From Saccopteryx bilineata (taxonomy: Eukaryota; Chordata; Mammalia; Chiroptera; Emballonuridae): a stretch of DNA of 64,000 bases. The translations under genes and the position numbers were made by a program. Positions 25,016-36,634 of this stretch are shown piece by piece. Under the pieces are notes generated by a model. It did no database searches and was not told the DNA's origin. It worked only from the letters and a program-made list of their open reading frames with translations. Location of the stretch: NCBI RefSeq assembly GCF_036850765.1, contig NC_089495.1, positions 206,634,347 to 206,698,346 of the forward strand, in the 5' to 3' direction. The stretch's first letter is position 1. Each line of letters opens with the position of its first letter.

Positions 25016-25135
25016 CCTAGCTGGTTGGCTCAGTGGTAAAGTGTCGGCCCGGTTTGTGTGGATGTCCCAGGTTAGATTCCTGGTCAGGGCACACAGGAGA
25101 AGCAACCATCTGCTTCACCACCCCTCCCCCCTCTC

Positions 25136-25176
<41 letters not shown>

Positions 25177-25405
25177 CCCCTCTTGCAGCCATGGCTCAAA
25201 TGGTTAGGGAAAGTTGGCCCCAGGAGCTGAGGATGGCTCCATGGTCTTGCCTTGGGTGCTAAAATAGCTTGGTTGCTGAGCAACAGAGCAACAGCCCCAG
25301 ATGGGCAGAACATCACCCCATAAGGGGCTTGCTGGGTGGATTCCAGTTGGGGGCACATGGGGGAGTCTGTCTCTCTGCCTCCCCATATCTTACTTAAGAA
25401 AAAAA
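25016..25405 (+). repeat. Rhinolophoid-type long tRNA SINE, diverged
   Basis: Head 'gccctagctggttggctcag', (TC)n stretch 25137-25175, 'atggcttgcctt..', 'gctgggtggattccag' and an A-rich tail. The flanks 'ttggccttgaa' (before) and 'ttgaccttaac' (after 25410) look like a decayed target duplication, so this copy is older than the others. Confidence 0.85.
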
Positions 25406-26199
25406 GAAAATAATAAAATAAAATTGACCTTAACTGATTTAAGCAGAAAATGAACTTCCTGGGAGGGAGATATTAGTCACCCCAGTGAATCGCTGGGAGG
25501 GGACAGACACCTCAAGAACTGAACTAGGCTTGGAAACTCCGCAACCAAAGCCACAGCCTGAGCTGTGCCGCGGAGTCTGTCTGGTGAGAACACGGCTTCT
25601 GGGTGCGCCGGACCCTGTGGCTTACACTGCTGCCCCCACAGAACCGGTCACAGGACACTGCTGCAGGCTTGACACCCGGCACCGCTCACCAGAGACGAGC
25701 ACTGCAGTCCTCTGCCTCTGCCACCACGAGCTCTCCGCCCTCCGCCATCATCCTTATGGAACGAAGCCCGATTTGAAGTGTGGGACCTAGCGTACGGGCT
25801 GAGCCGGGTCGGTCCCACGTTCTCACCTCGCTGCCAACGTGCCGGAGGCCCAGACACTGACCTCTCCACCCTTCCTCACGAGAGGCAGACCCTGCATCCC
25901 CCAAGGTAAGCCCTGTGCCCCTCCGTGCTGCTCCGCTCACCCCACGCAGCCTGCTGGTCCCCATCTAGGGTACGCATGGCCCTTGTCCGGTGGTTCTTTA
26001 AACATGAAAATATGTTTGATTTCCTGTTGGCCACTCACCCTCCTTTGCTTCCAGAGGCCCGGAGGACACAGTCCCCAGAACCCCTTGCCAAGATGTTTCT
26101 AGGTTAGATCTGCCTAAGGTCTGGGGAGCAGACGGGGAGCAGACGGGGAGCGGAAGGCACAATTCTTCCCTCCACACTGGTGGACAGACACATGGGCTT
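25406..26199. other. intergenic, nothing recognised
   Basis: No gene or repeat family recognised. A short direct repeat 'gcagacggggagc' occurs twice at about 26128-26153. Confidence 0.5.
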
Positions 26200-26290
26200 T
26201 AACAGATGCAATCCCATTTTACAGATAAGTAAGTAGGGGGTCCATGCAGGTTGAATAATTGTCTTGGTCCCAAGTCGGTGTGACCTGCGA
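26200..26290 (-). repeat. MIR fragment
   Basis: Antisense MIR core: 'atgcaatcccattttacagataagtaag'. Confidence 0.55.
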
Positions 26291-26804
26291 ACTCACGCTT
26301 GCTTTCTCTTAGCCCTGACACCTGCCCCGCCCACCTCCACGCTTCCTGTGCACAGCAGAGGGGGCAGGTGGCGCAGGGGGACGGGAGAGGCTGCAGGAAG
26401 GGTGGGAAGGTCGCCTGCAGCCCAAGCACAAACTGTCCTTGGAATGTTGGAACATTCTTCTGTCAAGCCCTTCTGAGCCTCCAGCGCATTCCTCTAAAGA
26501 ACTTTCTTGATTGGGAAAGCTCCCGGCTTTGAAGGTGGAATTGGATGTGTGGGGACAGCCAGAGGTCACCGGTACCACAGCCGCAGAGTAGGTAAGAGCA
26601 AGAAGCAAAGGGACACAGCAGAGATGGAGAGCCAGACACGGCGCTCACAGGGACTGGTCCGAAAGGCGGGTCCGTGTCGTCGGGAGGGACCGGGAGGACA
26701 AGCGGTCCAATGTCACTCGAGAGCTGTGCAAACTTGGCGAGTCAACTTCCCCCCTCTGAGACTCCGTCTTCTCATCAAACCCTCTCCCCGGGAGGCAGGA
26801 AGTG

Positions 26805-27040
26805 CTAGTGGTTAGAAATGCCGGCTTTCCAATCAAGCACCTGAGTGGTTGGGTTGGCCACATCCTGCATAGTTTGGGGCAAGTTCTCCAGTTTCTCTGT
26901 GCCTGTTTCCACAGCTGCAAAATGAAGGTGAGGGTACCGATGAAATAGGGTTATCGAGACGGTTCAATGAATTGCCATAGGGAAAGGAGTTTGAACCGCA
27001 CTAAGCATACAGCAAGCATTCAATCAATTTTAGCTACTGA
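26805..27040 (+). repeat. MIR copy
   Basis: Sense MIR, nearly full: 'gtgctagtggttagaaatgccggctttcc', 'ggggcaagttctccagtttctctgtgcc', 'gctgcaaaatgaaggtga', 'aagcatacagcaagcattcaat'. A second scrap lies just before at 26690-26775. Confidence 0.85.
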
Positions 27041-27119
27041 TTTTCTTCTCTTACCTTAGAGAGGAAGCATGAGAATTAAAGGAGATGGTGCGTATGAACA
27101 GTGTTACCTATGGACTGGC

Positions 27120-27640
27120 TCAGAACACCGTGGTATTCCTGGTTACCTAATACTGAATAACAAAACATTCCAAAACATAGTGGCTTTAAAATCACAACCA
27201 CCACCTGACCAGGCGATGGCGCAGTGGATAGAGCATCAAACTGGGATGCAGAGGACCCAGGTTTGAGACCCCGAGGTCGCCAGTTTGAGTGTGGGCTCAT
27301 CTGGTTTGAGCAAAGCTCACCAGCTTGGACCCAAGGTCTCTGGCTCGAGCAAGGGGTTACTCAGTCTGCTGAAGGCCCATGGTCAAGGCATATATGAGAA
27401 AGCAATCAATGAACAACTAAGGTGTCACAACAAAAACTGATGAATTAGTGCTACTCATCTCTCTTTGTTTCTGCCTGCCTGTCCCTATCTGTCCCTCTCT
27501 CTGACTCTCTCTCTGTCTCTGTAAAAATAAATAAATAAATAAAATCACAACCACCAATTACTTTGTTCACAAATCTGCAGTTTGGGCAGGGCTTAGCAGG
27601 GTTGGTTCATGTTAGTTAAATAAGTTTGTAAATATGATGT
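27120..27640 (+). repeat. old interspersed repeat (LTR/MaLR-like?), split by SINE
   Basis: 'cctaatactgaataacaaaacattccaaaacatagtggctttaaaatcaca' continues after the SINE as 'accaccaattactttgttcacaaatctgcagtttgggcagggctta'. This pattern ('aacaaattaccccaaaacttagtggcttaaaaca') is a familiar mammal-wide repeat, perhaps MLT1-type. I am not sure of the family name. Confidence 0.45.
27204..27540 (+). repeat. long tRNA SINE ('cctgaccaggcgatggcgcag' type)
   Basis: Head, B box 'ggtttgagacc', 'tcatctggtttgagcaaagctcaccagcttgg', 'gagaaagcaatcaatgaac', and an (AAAT)n tail. A perfect 16-bp target duplication 'aaaatcacaaccacca' lies at 27188-27203 and 27541-27556. Confidence 0.95.
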
Positions 27641-29384
27641 ATATGTTTGTTTGCTTATAGTTTGCATTGGGTGTGAAAGACAGGCTGTAAGCTAGCAAAG
27701 TCCTCATAGCCTGAGGCTTAGTTTTAAGACTAAGCCTTTCCCACCCTTTTATACTAAGATCTTCTCAACATCCTTCTGATACTAAGATCCTCTCAAAACT
27801 AAGCTTTTCTCCACACCTTTGACTGTTGCATGATGTGGGGTGGTGCACTCTCATGAGGAATCCCATTTGTGCCTCAGATAAGTGGCTTTGTATCAGAGAC
27901 TTTCTTATTTGTATATTGGCTTAAAGGCTTTAATTTCTACACTATAAGATAAGATGGGGGGGGGGGGGGACATCTCTCTGATCCTGCCATCAGCATTGCA
28001 GAGGAGAGGCAGCCAAGATGGCAGAGTGCTGAAGGAGGAGCCAGTTTGTGCAGAGTTTGTACAGAGAGGAGGAGATGGGGAACAGAGGTGAATAAGGCTG
28101 GTGGGGCCTTTGATTCTAGGAAACTCGGATGAGTCAGTGGGTTTGGGAGCCCTGAATGAAAATGGAAGTGTTTCCCGCTGTGTGTATTTTCTCGCCCGCC
28201 AGGTGCGAGCTAGGATTAAAGGTAATGGCCCACCAGTTCTTGGCTCTGTTGTTTCATTACCGTCTGTCTGAATCAAATATAATTACTAACCTGCACGGGC
28301 CAGGTGGCTGTGATGGTGGCCGTGGCTACTGGCTTTACAGCTTATCTCTGTTACATGCGTCAGCTGCCAGGGAGGTTAGGCGAGGGCTGGAGGATTCCCT
28401 TCCACGATGGTTCATTCACTTCCCTGGGTGGCAAGTTGGCGCTAGCTAATGACTAAGAGTTCAGCGGCGGCTCTAGCCCCGTGCCTCCACGATCTCTCCA
28501 CGGGGCCGGCTGCTTGGACGGGTGTTCCAAGAGGCAGCGTGGGGAGCTCCCAGTCTCTTCAGGTCTTGGTCTGAAAATGGTACAACTTCAGGTCTACGGT
28601 CTGCTGTTGGTCAGGTGGTCGCTGCCCAAACTCAAGGGAAGAACGCAGATCCTGTCTCTTGAGTGAAAAGAAGGTCAAAGAATTTGCAGCCGTCTTTAAT
28701 CCACTTTCGGCAGCTCGTGTTTGCACCCCAGGTGCTGGCCCCACGGGTACCCGTACACAGACGCAGATGGGCAAGTTCTTTATCCGCAAACCACGCCCCT
28801 GCCGAGTAGATCATCAAAGAGGGGAAAGGTGGCTCCTCCCCACCGGATACATCCTCCCCACCGGATACATCCTCCTTGTTGTTTAAGAGTCAGTAAAGGG
28901 AGTCTGTGAGTCTCCTCACTCCCAAGACCCCCTGGGTCAAGTGCCTGCTCCGCGTCCCCAGCTCCCAGCTCCCAGCTCCCAGCCCCGGAGCCGGGCGGGG
29001 TGTGCAGAGCTGTATTCAGGAGCGGTAAGTCCGGACGGTGAGGCGCACAGGCTCCGAGACCTTGGGTGGTCTCCCTCCGCTCCCTCCGCCTTAGGCTTCT
29101 CACCTAGAAAATGGGCACGAGGAGCCCGACCTCACAGTCATCCTGAGGTCACAAGTAAGTAGGGAGGAAGCAAGTTAACAAGCAACCAATCAGGTTCCCC
29201 TTCCGTTTTGGTTTTTTTTTTTTAAACCTAGCATAGTTTTCATTTCTGAAGCAGGTCGCCTCTTGTTTCCCGGTTCCCCGCGCTGCAGTGTTGTGGGATT
29301 GAATCGGCAGGGGTCAGCGAACTTGAAATAACCGATTCAAAGTATGTTATTCTTTCTGTCTTTGTTTGTTTGTTTGAATTGATT
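27641..29384. other. intergenic, nothing clear
   Basis: There is a poly-G run at 27956-27969. Short tandem duplications occur at about 28839-28874 ('ccccaccggatacatcct' twice) and 28958-28984 ('cagctcc' repeated). A MIR-like scrap lies at 29075-29160 ('acctagaaaatgggcacgagg'). No gene. Confidence 0.5.
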
Positions 29385-29391
29385 CTTATTC

Positions 29392-29425
<34 letters not shown>

Positions 29426-29522
29426 CAATCTGCTCCTGTACGCGCCCTGACTGGGGGTCAAACTGGCAACCTCCGTGCTTCCAGAGGACGCTCTTAACCG
29501 AGCGAGCTGCCCAGGCAGGGCT
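29385..29522 (-). repeat. VES-type bat SINE
   Basis: (GA)n tail at 29393-29422, 'atcaatctgctcctgtacgcgccctgactgggggtcaaac' and head 'gctgcccaggcagggct' at right, in the minus orientation. Confidence 0.8.
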
Positions 29523-29544
29523 AGTTGTAATGTCTATATGATCA

Positions 29545-30115
29545 GTTATTCAAAATCCCGGTGGCTTTAATTCAAAAAAAAAAAAAGAGGAAGAAGGACG
29601 TGTATTTTGCTTACAAATCTTCCACTTGGGCGGGGCTCGGTGGGGATAAAGGTCCCTACGCCATGCCGAGCCAGCTGAGGTCACCCGAAGGCCGGACACC
29701 GGAATCCTCTAGAAGAAGCTCATTCTTTCACTTAGCTGGCACTTAGTGCTGACTGTCAACTGGGACCTCGGCTGGGCACTCAGCCAGAACCTCTTGCACG
29801 TGGCCTCTTCATGTGACCTGGGCTTCTGCATCGCGTGGCCGCTGGATTCCGGGGGCGAGCATCCCAAGAGAAAGAGATTTCTGGGCAAAGCCACATAAAA
29901 TTAATTGCCTTTTGTGACCTAGGTTTGAGGTCACGCCGCATCACCCCTGCCACAGTCTCTCTGTCAGAGCCACCACAAAGGGCTCAAGGAGGGGGGGGGG
30001 GGAGACAGACTCACCTTCTGCTGGGACGTGGCAATGTCGGGGAGAGCGCGGGAGATCAGAAACATCGCTGTGGGCGCTTCTGGAAATACGATCTCCCCCC
30101 ACGAGCGCACGTACT
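29545..30115 (+). repeat. old interspersed repeat, LTR/MaLR-like
   Basis: Blocks such as 'gggacctcggctgggcac', 'cacgtggcctcttcatgtgacctgggcttctgc', 'gagcatcccaagagaaagag' and 'ttttgtgacctaggtttgaggtcac' are shared with a familiar mammalian repeat. It seems to be the same family as the one at 27120, but more complete at the 3' side. The family name is uncertain. Confidence 0.45.
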
Positions 30116-31152
30116 TGGTGTGTGGTGCGCGCCTACATGACATCTGAAATATTTCAGAACAGGCCATTAGCTGTGGTTATTTCTGGGGCTGATCGGGGGC
30201 TCTTTTATTTTCTATGGTGTTCAAGTTTCTATAACAAATGTTTAAAACATTCTGGCAACGTTATTTTTTAAAAGCTCAGCATCCATTCTGAAGAAGTCCA
30301 TGCTCACGGTGAGTAGGCTGGCCACCACCTCTTTCTCCTCCTCTGGTCACGATCTGCCGCCTGCTGCTCGGCTCTGTGCCCCGGAAGGCTGACCTCTCCA
30401 CACCGTATCACCCGGACCCCTGTCTTGCCCTCTGCCTTCTGGTTGGCTTGCTCCAACGACAGCAGAAGGAAGTCCGAGGGAGGAGAAGAGAGAGGGTGGG
30501 GTATTTATCCTCCCCTCCCCACCTGCCCGTGGTCCTGGGGTGGGCGGTGTTTCCCTGATAGCTCACGGCGTCGGTGGGTCAGCCCCCTCTACAACTCTGG
30601 GACTCACTGGGTTTCTTCCTCTAGAGCCTTCAGACTCAAGAAGGGTCATTTAAAACACAGTTTGTTGGTTTATTTTTTGTTTTTTTTTTATTGTTTATTT
30701 ATTTATTACTTCTGTTGCAGTTGTACATTTTATTGCTTGTTTGCTCCCAGCCCTCCATCTGGTTGCTGGGGGGAGGACATCTGTTGCGAGGTGGGGGTGG
30801 AGGGGGGGGAGTTGGAACTGATGAGTGATGAGACAGTTTAGGGGCTCCAGCTGGGAACCTAGAAGGAGTGTGGGGGGGGTCCTGGGGGAGGCAGAAGGAG
30901 GAGCTACTAGAAGAAGGAAGGCCCAGCCCAGGAAATAGGGGTCCAGGGGGCTGTGCCAGACAGACGTGGTCAGGGGTCAGGGGCTCCTGCAGGGGTCAGC
31001 AGGTGGGCAGACCCTGGGCTGTGGCAGAGGGAAAGGGTGGGATTGGACCTGGAGACCAGGGGGGCAGGGAGTTACTTTAGGGCAGTAGGATCCTCTCTAC
31101 AAGCCTGGCATATTCCACTGAGTATCACTAACTGGGTCCTAAAACTTTCATT
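30116..31152. other. intergenic, nothing recognised
   Basis: A T/A-rich patch lies at 30672-30730. The rest is G-rich with chance open frames. Confidence 0.5.
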
Positions 31153-31163
31153 AAGACATTCTT

Positions 31164-31572
31164 GGCCCTGGCCGGTTGGCTCAGCGGTAGAGCGTCGGCC
31201 TAGCGTGCGGAGGACCCGGGTTCGATTCCCGGCCAGGGCACACAGGAGAAGCGCCCATTTGCTTCTCCACCCCTCCGCCGCGCTTTCCTCTCTGCCTCTC
31301 TCTTCCCTTCCCGCAGCCAAGGCTCCATTGGAGCAAAGATGGCCCGGGCGCTGGGGATGGCTCTGTGGCCTCTGCCTCAGGCGCTAGAGTGGCTCTGGTC
31401 GCAACATGGCGACGCCCAGGATGGGCAGAGCGTCGCCCCCTGGTGGGCAGAGCGTCGCCCCTGGTGGGCATGCCGGGTGAATCCCGGTCGGGCGCATGCG
31501 GGAGTCTGTCTGACTGTCTCTCCCTGTTTCCAGCTTCAGAAAAATGAAAAAAATAAATAAATAAAAAAAATG
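31164..31572 (+). repeat. Rhinolophoid-type long tRNA SINE
   Basis: Well preserved: head 'ggccctggccggttggctca', B box 'gggttcgattccc', 'ggagcaaagatggcccggg', and a 3' part with 'gcagagcgtcgccccctggtg' present as a tandem pair at about 31428-31464. The tail is (AAAT)n. An 11-bp target duplication 'aagacattctt' lies at 31153-31163 and 31573-31583. Confidence 0.95.
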
Positions 31573-31932
31573 AAGACATTCTTAAGGAAAATGCCCAAAC
31601 CCATTCCCATTGTATTAAGTGGGACAAATTATATGCCCATCAGCTCAAAACCCTACACCAGTCTTCCCAAATGTTACTCAGACTCGGTAAAATGTGCGTA
31701 GGCGTGGGCGTGTGTTTCGAAAACTATCACATTATGGTGTATAAGATGTTCATCGTTGCTTCCAGACCATCGACCATTAAATCGGTTGTTAAATATTTGC
31801 TGTAGTGCGCAGTGGCATGGCCTCTCTTGCTGCTGACAACAGCCAAGACGCACAACCCTGTGTCCTCATTCAGTTGATTGTTGTTGCTGTTGTTTACTGT
31901 ATTTTTTTTTATTTGACTGACCCAGTTCTATA

Positions 31933-32007
31933 CGGCTCACAAAAATTAGGGGATATTTCTAAATGAAGATGAAGCGATCCAATATCCCCTAGTTTTTGTG
32001 AGCAGTG
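31933..32007. mobile_element. short palindromic mariner-like MITE
   Basis: A 75-bp element with long imperfect terminal inverted repeats: 'cggctcacaaaaattagggg' at left and the complement of 'cccctagtttttgtgagcag' at right. It is flanked by TA dinucleotides (31931-31932 and 32008-32009), as expected for Tc1/mariner insertion. It has no coding capacity and depends on a transposase in trans. Confidence 0.75.
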
Positions 32008-32266
32008 TATTTATTAGCACACGGGATATTTTTTATCGTGGGCTTTCAACAAGAGGAAGAAGGCAACATGAAAACGACAGCCGTCACCGGGACTGTGTTT
32101 GGAAGCCTCTGGCGGAAGACAGGACACGGGCAGTGAAAGGCTGTTCCTCTCCTGTAACAAGAAGCCCTGGGCATGCCTCCTCTTCCTTTCTTTCCTCTTT
32201 GCCTCCCTAGCCTCACGGTTGTAGGATGTTTGCTGCGCTTTTAGGCAACACATCAATATCCCAGGC

Positions 32267-32450
32267 AGGAAGGGAGAAGGAAGGAAGGAAGGAAGGAAGG
32301 AAGGAAGGAAGGAAGGAAGGAAGGAAGGAAGGAAGGAAGGAGGGAGGGAGGGAGGGAGGGAGGGAGGGAGGGAGGGAGGGAAGGAGGGAAGGAGGGAAGG
32401 AGGGAAGGAGGGAAGGAGGGAAGGAGGGAAGGAGGGAAGGAGGGAAGGAA
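32267..32450. repeat. (GGAA)n / (GGGA)n microsatellite
   Basis: Three zones: (GGAA)n at about 32270-32339, (GGGA)n at about 32340-32380, and alternating GGGA-AGGA at about 32381-32448. The Glu/Gly/Arg/Lys and Pro/Ser read-through frames are artefacts of this tract. Confidence 0.97.
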
Positions 32451-32679
32451 GCCATAAGAGGCCAGAAAGTGGGGTCTGTTGCTTCGATAAAAGCTTTCCC
32501 GGAAGTGTTACCCGGTGACTTCCACTGCGTGCATCCACCAGACTGATTGGTACCAGAGAGTCTGGGTCCATTCAACTGCTTTTTTTTCTACACTTCTACA
32601 CGCAACTCTGATCTACCAATTTTATTTGGGTTATATTGTGAAACTCCCCCCCCCACCTCCAAGTAATTTTGTTTAAAAT

Positions 32680-33200
32680 GTTCTATTGAATTTTAGGGGT
32701 ATAAATATAATTTAATATGAACATTTGCCCCCAAAGCATTGTTATTGAGATACACATATACACTATCAAATTTAGGGGTTATAAAAGTAACAGCCACTGT
32801 ACTGAGAAAGAACGTTAACCGGAGGGGAGCGTTCTGCAGACCATGCCTGAATACTGTGGAAGTTTTCCCTTTGGTACAGCTCCACCTCCAACAACAGTTA
32901 CACCGTAAACGTGCCCCTTCTGTGTGCTGCAATTGATGTAAACTGTCCTCTACTGTTGGACAGTTAGAATGTTTCCAGTTTTTTAAGATTATAATCCAGG
33001 CAGCATTGAACATCTCTGTACAAACATCCATACCCGCTTGTCCAATTACTTCTTCGAGATGGATTAAATCCAGGAAATGGAATTGTGGGGCTGCCGGTTC
33101 TGCAAATTTAAAATGTTGATACCTATTGCCAAACTGCCCTCCAGAAAGGTTGTACCCACGCCACGACTCCTCCACTGGTGGAGCAATGAGCATGCATCAC
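32680..33200 (-). mobile_element. old L1 (L1M-type) fragment
   Basis: Antisense L1 3' sequence: 'ggattaaatccaggaaatggaattgtgggg', 'ttgatacctattgccaaactgccctccagaaaggttgtacc'. The upstream part (32690-33050) is AT-rich and consistent with the same element. It has no intact frame. Confidence 0.65.
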
Positions 33201-33714
33201 CGCGGCCCGCTGGCCCACCTCGATGGAGGGCAGGATGGATGTGTCCGTCAACGCAGCCTTTGGAAAGCAGAGAGCTTCGTAATTCAGGTGCCAATTACAT
33301 TTGGAAATGAAATTAGCACATGGAATCTTCCCATTTATCTCCCGGAGAGTTCCAAGGTTCCTGGGCAGATGAAACAATAAAGCAAAACCAGTGAGATGAA
33401 GTCAATGTGGGCTCAGGACATTTACCCTGATGAATGTATCCATTTAGAAAAGACTTTCCGGGCAGCGTGCTCAGCTCTGATGCAAACCAGCAGCGACAGT
33501 GCACTCAGCTCCAAGTTTTCCCCATCGGTGACCCTTCCTTCCTAAAACCTTCATGTGGATCCCACCAGCCCCCTTCTTAAAAGTATGTCACGGTGCCCCA
33601 TCCTGAGCCTGTCTTCGGGGACAATGCCCCATGTCCTCATAGAACAATTGCTATTGTTCACCTCATAAGAATGTGACAGCATCAGCCGCCAGATGAAAGT
33701 TAACATTTGCATAA

Positions 33715-33910
33715 TGTATTGTTTACTGGGTACTGAGCTTCAGTCCGGGGTGATGAGAAGAAGGTTCTGAAGAGGGATGGATGGCGGTGACAGTTGCACA
33801 ACAATGGGAAGGTACTTCATGCCTCTGAATGGGACACGCAGGGATGGTTCAAGGGAGAAACTTTGTATATATATTTTACCTCAATGAGAAAAAGTTTTAA
33901 GAAAAGGAAA
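33715..33910 (+). mobile_element. old L1 (L1M-type) 3' UTR tail
   Basis: 'gggtactgagcttcagtccggggtgatgagaagaaggttctga', 'gatggcggtgacagttgcacaacaatggg', then 'atatattttacctcaatgagaaaaag' is a standard L1M 3' end. Confidence 0.8.
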
Positions 33911-35770
33911 CATCACTGACTTCTGGTTGCCAGAGCTACTTGGAAGTTGTCACTCATTCCTAAACAAGTCAGAAGCTGAGGAAACTAAAAAAAGTCAACA
34001 GCTCTTCATAGAACTGTAAGAGTGAGGTCGCCACGCGAACCCCTGCCCTGATGGAAGAAATAGACAGGATACAGAAACAGGTCGTGTAAAACGAGGGATG
34101 GAAATCCTAAGAATAAAAAAAAAATGTTAGAGCTTAAAACCCCGTGAACAGAAATGAAGTGATCTTTGCCTCTCAGGAAGACTCAGAAAAGGAGGAATTC
34201 TCCAGAGATGGCAAAGGGTCGCAGAAGCAGAGTCCCCTGAATAATCCTGTCTGTCCCACACAGCGTGCGGGGCGGGGCTGGACTGACTCAGACTCCTCAC
34301 ACCCTTCCCCTGACAGGTGCCAGCCTCTGGCACTGAATCAGAAAGTCAAGGTGTCGCCTTGACCAAGTTCGAGTTCAAGTTCACAGGATTCGGAAGAGCC
34401 TTGGCAAGCTCAGCCCTCCTGGGTCACCTAAAAACAGAAGTTAATAATGACCCTGTCTTCTCCCTTTTATTTTATTTTATTTTATTTTTCAGTCAGCTCA
34501 CTCCGCCTTCTGCGGAGCTTTGAAGTATATAACTCAAAGGCCTGAGCGGATTTACTCTCAACTACCAAAGTCCCTGCTCGCTTGCAGTCCCATTAACGAG
34601 CCCTTTATCCCGAGACTGGGCAAGCTGGTCTCCCCAGACATCCCCCCCCCCTGGACCCTCCAACCCGGCCTCTGGGAGAAGGGGGCTTCGGCATACAGAG
34701 GCAGCCTCAGAGGGGGAAGGTGTGCGCAGGCTCTGGGGAGGTACCAAGGGGTCCCCCCAAACCAGGTGGAGGTGGGCAGGGGTTGGGGGTGGGGCAGTGT
34801 CCCTGGGAAAGCCAGTATTTCAGGGGAGTCTGGAAGGAAGAGCTCGGAATGAACTCGACCCAAAAGGAAAAGGTGCAGGTGCAGCGTCCCGGCGGTGTGA
34901 GAATGCAACACACACTCGGGAGACACACCCGGGAGACACACCCGGGGAGAGAGCTGAGAAGTCTACACAGCCCGGAAGTGGTCCAGGACTCCGCGGTGCA
35001 GCTCAGACTCCCCTGGAGAACCCGGCGGCCTCCACAGCCGACCTGAGCCCACGCGTGCGCCTGCGCGCACGCACATACACGGGAACCAGCACCTGCCGTC
35101 CGGAGTGCGGGTGACGGATCCCTGACATCGTCAACCTCTCCTTCGCAGAAGCCCGAAGCAGCAGTCGCAGCAAAGCGTGGCCGCTGCGATATGATGTATT
35201 TGCTCTGGTCTCTCTCATTCGGATGGGAAACTTACCTCGAGGGACTAATGCTTCTTCTTTCAAAGCGAGGCGAGTCCAAGCTGACCGTCTGCTGCGCGCG
35301 CAGGGGGCCGGGTTGACAACCGCGGTGTTTTCACCGCAGGGCAGCTGACTCCACGAGAAGCCCCCAATGTCAAGATCGTGGGTCTTTTCTGTGGGGCAGC
35401 TGCGTTTCTTCATAAAAAGAAGCTAGCCCCACACCCCTGCCGGGGGTGGGGAGAAGGTTGCTTGATGAGCCTAGGTGTAACTGTTCTGGAGGTCAGGCTG
35501 GGGGGTGGGGGGGTGGGGGGTGGTCATCATTTGGGAAGCAGCTTTTTAGGAGACCTCTGTGTCTAGGTCAGCCCCCTACCACACCCCCACTTTTCCCCAT
35601 GAGCTGGGACTGTGATCACTAAATATGGACTCTCTCTGGTTCAAATTCTCCAAAGATTAACACCCCTGGAGGAGAGAAATGCCCGGCAGCCATGGGGTCA
35701 AAGTTCTCCACGACAAAGACCTCAGTCAGTGCTCTGGTTGGGGCGCCCCGTTTTACCTCCGCCTCCTGAA
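33911..35770. other. intergenic; G4-prone tract
   Basis: No gene or named repeat. A (TTTTA)n tract is at about 34464-34490, and duplicated 'gggagacacacccg' is at 34918-34946. A G-run series 'ggggggtgggggggtggggg' at about 35502-35521 could form a G-quadruplex. Confidence 0.5.
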
Positions 35771-36140
35771 ACACCTGCTTCTGCCCATTCCTGAGCCGTC
35801 CGGGCTTCCGGGGTGAGCTGGGTGCTCCTCCACAGATGCTCCTCCCCCCGTGGTCAGGGAGGAAACACCTGCTTCTGCCCATTCCTGAGCTGTCCAGGCT
35901 TCCGGGGTGAGCTGGGTGCTCCTCCACAGATGCCCCCCCGTGGTCAGGGAGGAAACACCTGCTTCTGCCCATTCCTGAGCCGTCCGGGCTTCGGGGGTGA
36001 GCTGGGTGCTCCTCCACAGATGCTCCTCCCCCCGTGGCCAGGGAGGAAACACCTGCTTCTGCCCATTCCTGAGCCGTCCGGGCTTCGGGGGTGAGCTGGG
36101 TGCTCCTCCACAGATGCTCCTCCCCCCGTGGTCAGGGAGT
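35771..36140 (+). repeat. 90-94-bp tandem repeat, 4 copies
   Basis: Unit starts are 35771, 35865, 35955 and 36049, with the end at 36140. Each begins 'acacctgcttctgcccattc', passes 'gggtgagctgggtgctcctc' and ends 'gtggtcagggagga'. Copy 2 lacks 4 bp ('ctcc'). Copies are almost identical, so amplification is recent or homogenised. The Trp/Cys/Ser-rich frames on both strands are read-through. Confidence 0.97.
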
Positions 36141-36309
36141 TGGCCCGCCTGCCGGGATTCTGCTAAGTCCTCTGTCATTCCCCAGCCCAGTGCCTGTCTT
36201 CACTTATTGTTTCAGGCTGAGAGCTGTGTCCCCTGGTTTCATCAAAGATGGATGGGGCGTTTTCCACAATCTCCTTGTTGTCTGGGGAGGGTGTGAAGAG
36301 AGGAGACCA

Positions 36310-36405
36310 GGATGGGAACAAAAACTCAGCCATCCTTGAATACACTTACCTCCACTGAACTGTCTACACTTACAAGCGGTTCAGATGGTGAATTTCACGT
36401 TCGGG

Positions 36406-36435
<30 letters not shown>
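36310..36435 (+). mobile_element. L1M 3' tail ending in (TG)n
   Basis: 'cactgaactgtctacacttacaagcggttcagatggtgaatttcacgtt' is the L1M 3' end. (TG)n at 36405-36433 replaces its 'tatgtgtattttac' part. Confidence 0.65.
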
Positions 36436-36436
<1 letters not shown>

Positions 36437-36634
36437 ACTATAATTAAGAGCACAAAACAAAACCCAGCCATTCTTAAAACCAGAAGTCTCCCCATTGAGT
36501 TTTCTGTGACTTCTGAAAAAACAAACGCAGCAAGCCATTTCCTTGGAAATCTATTACAGGTGGAAAATGAGTTGTGTTTTTATTTCCTCTTCACGATCTA
36601 TCGAGACAGTTATTGGAAATGGCTACAAACAGCG

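Noticed and set aside
32014..32575. Pro/Ser-rich 185-codon minus frame and Glu/Gly-rich + frame
   Set aside because: They are read-through of the GGAA/GGGA tract.
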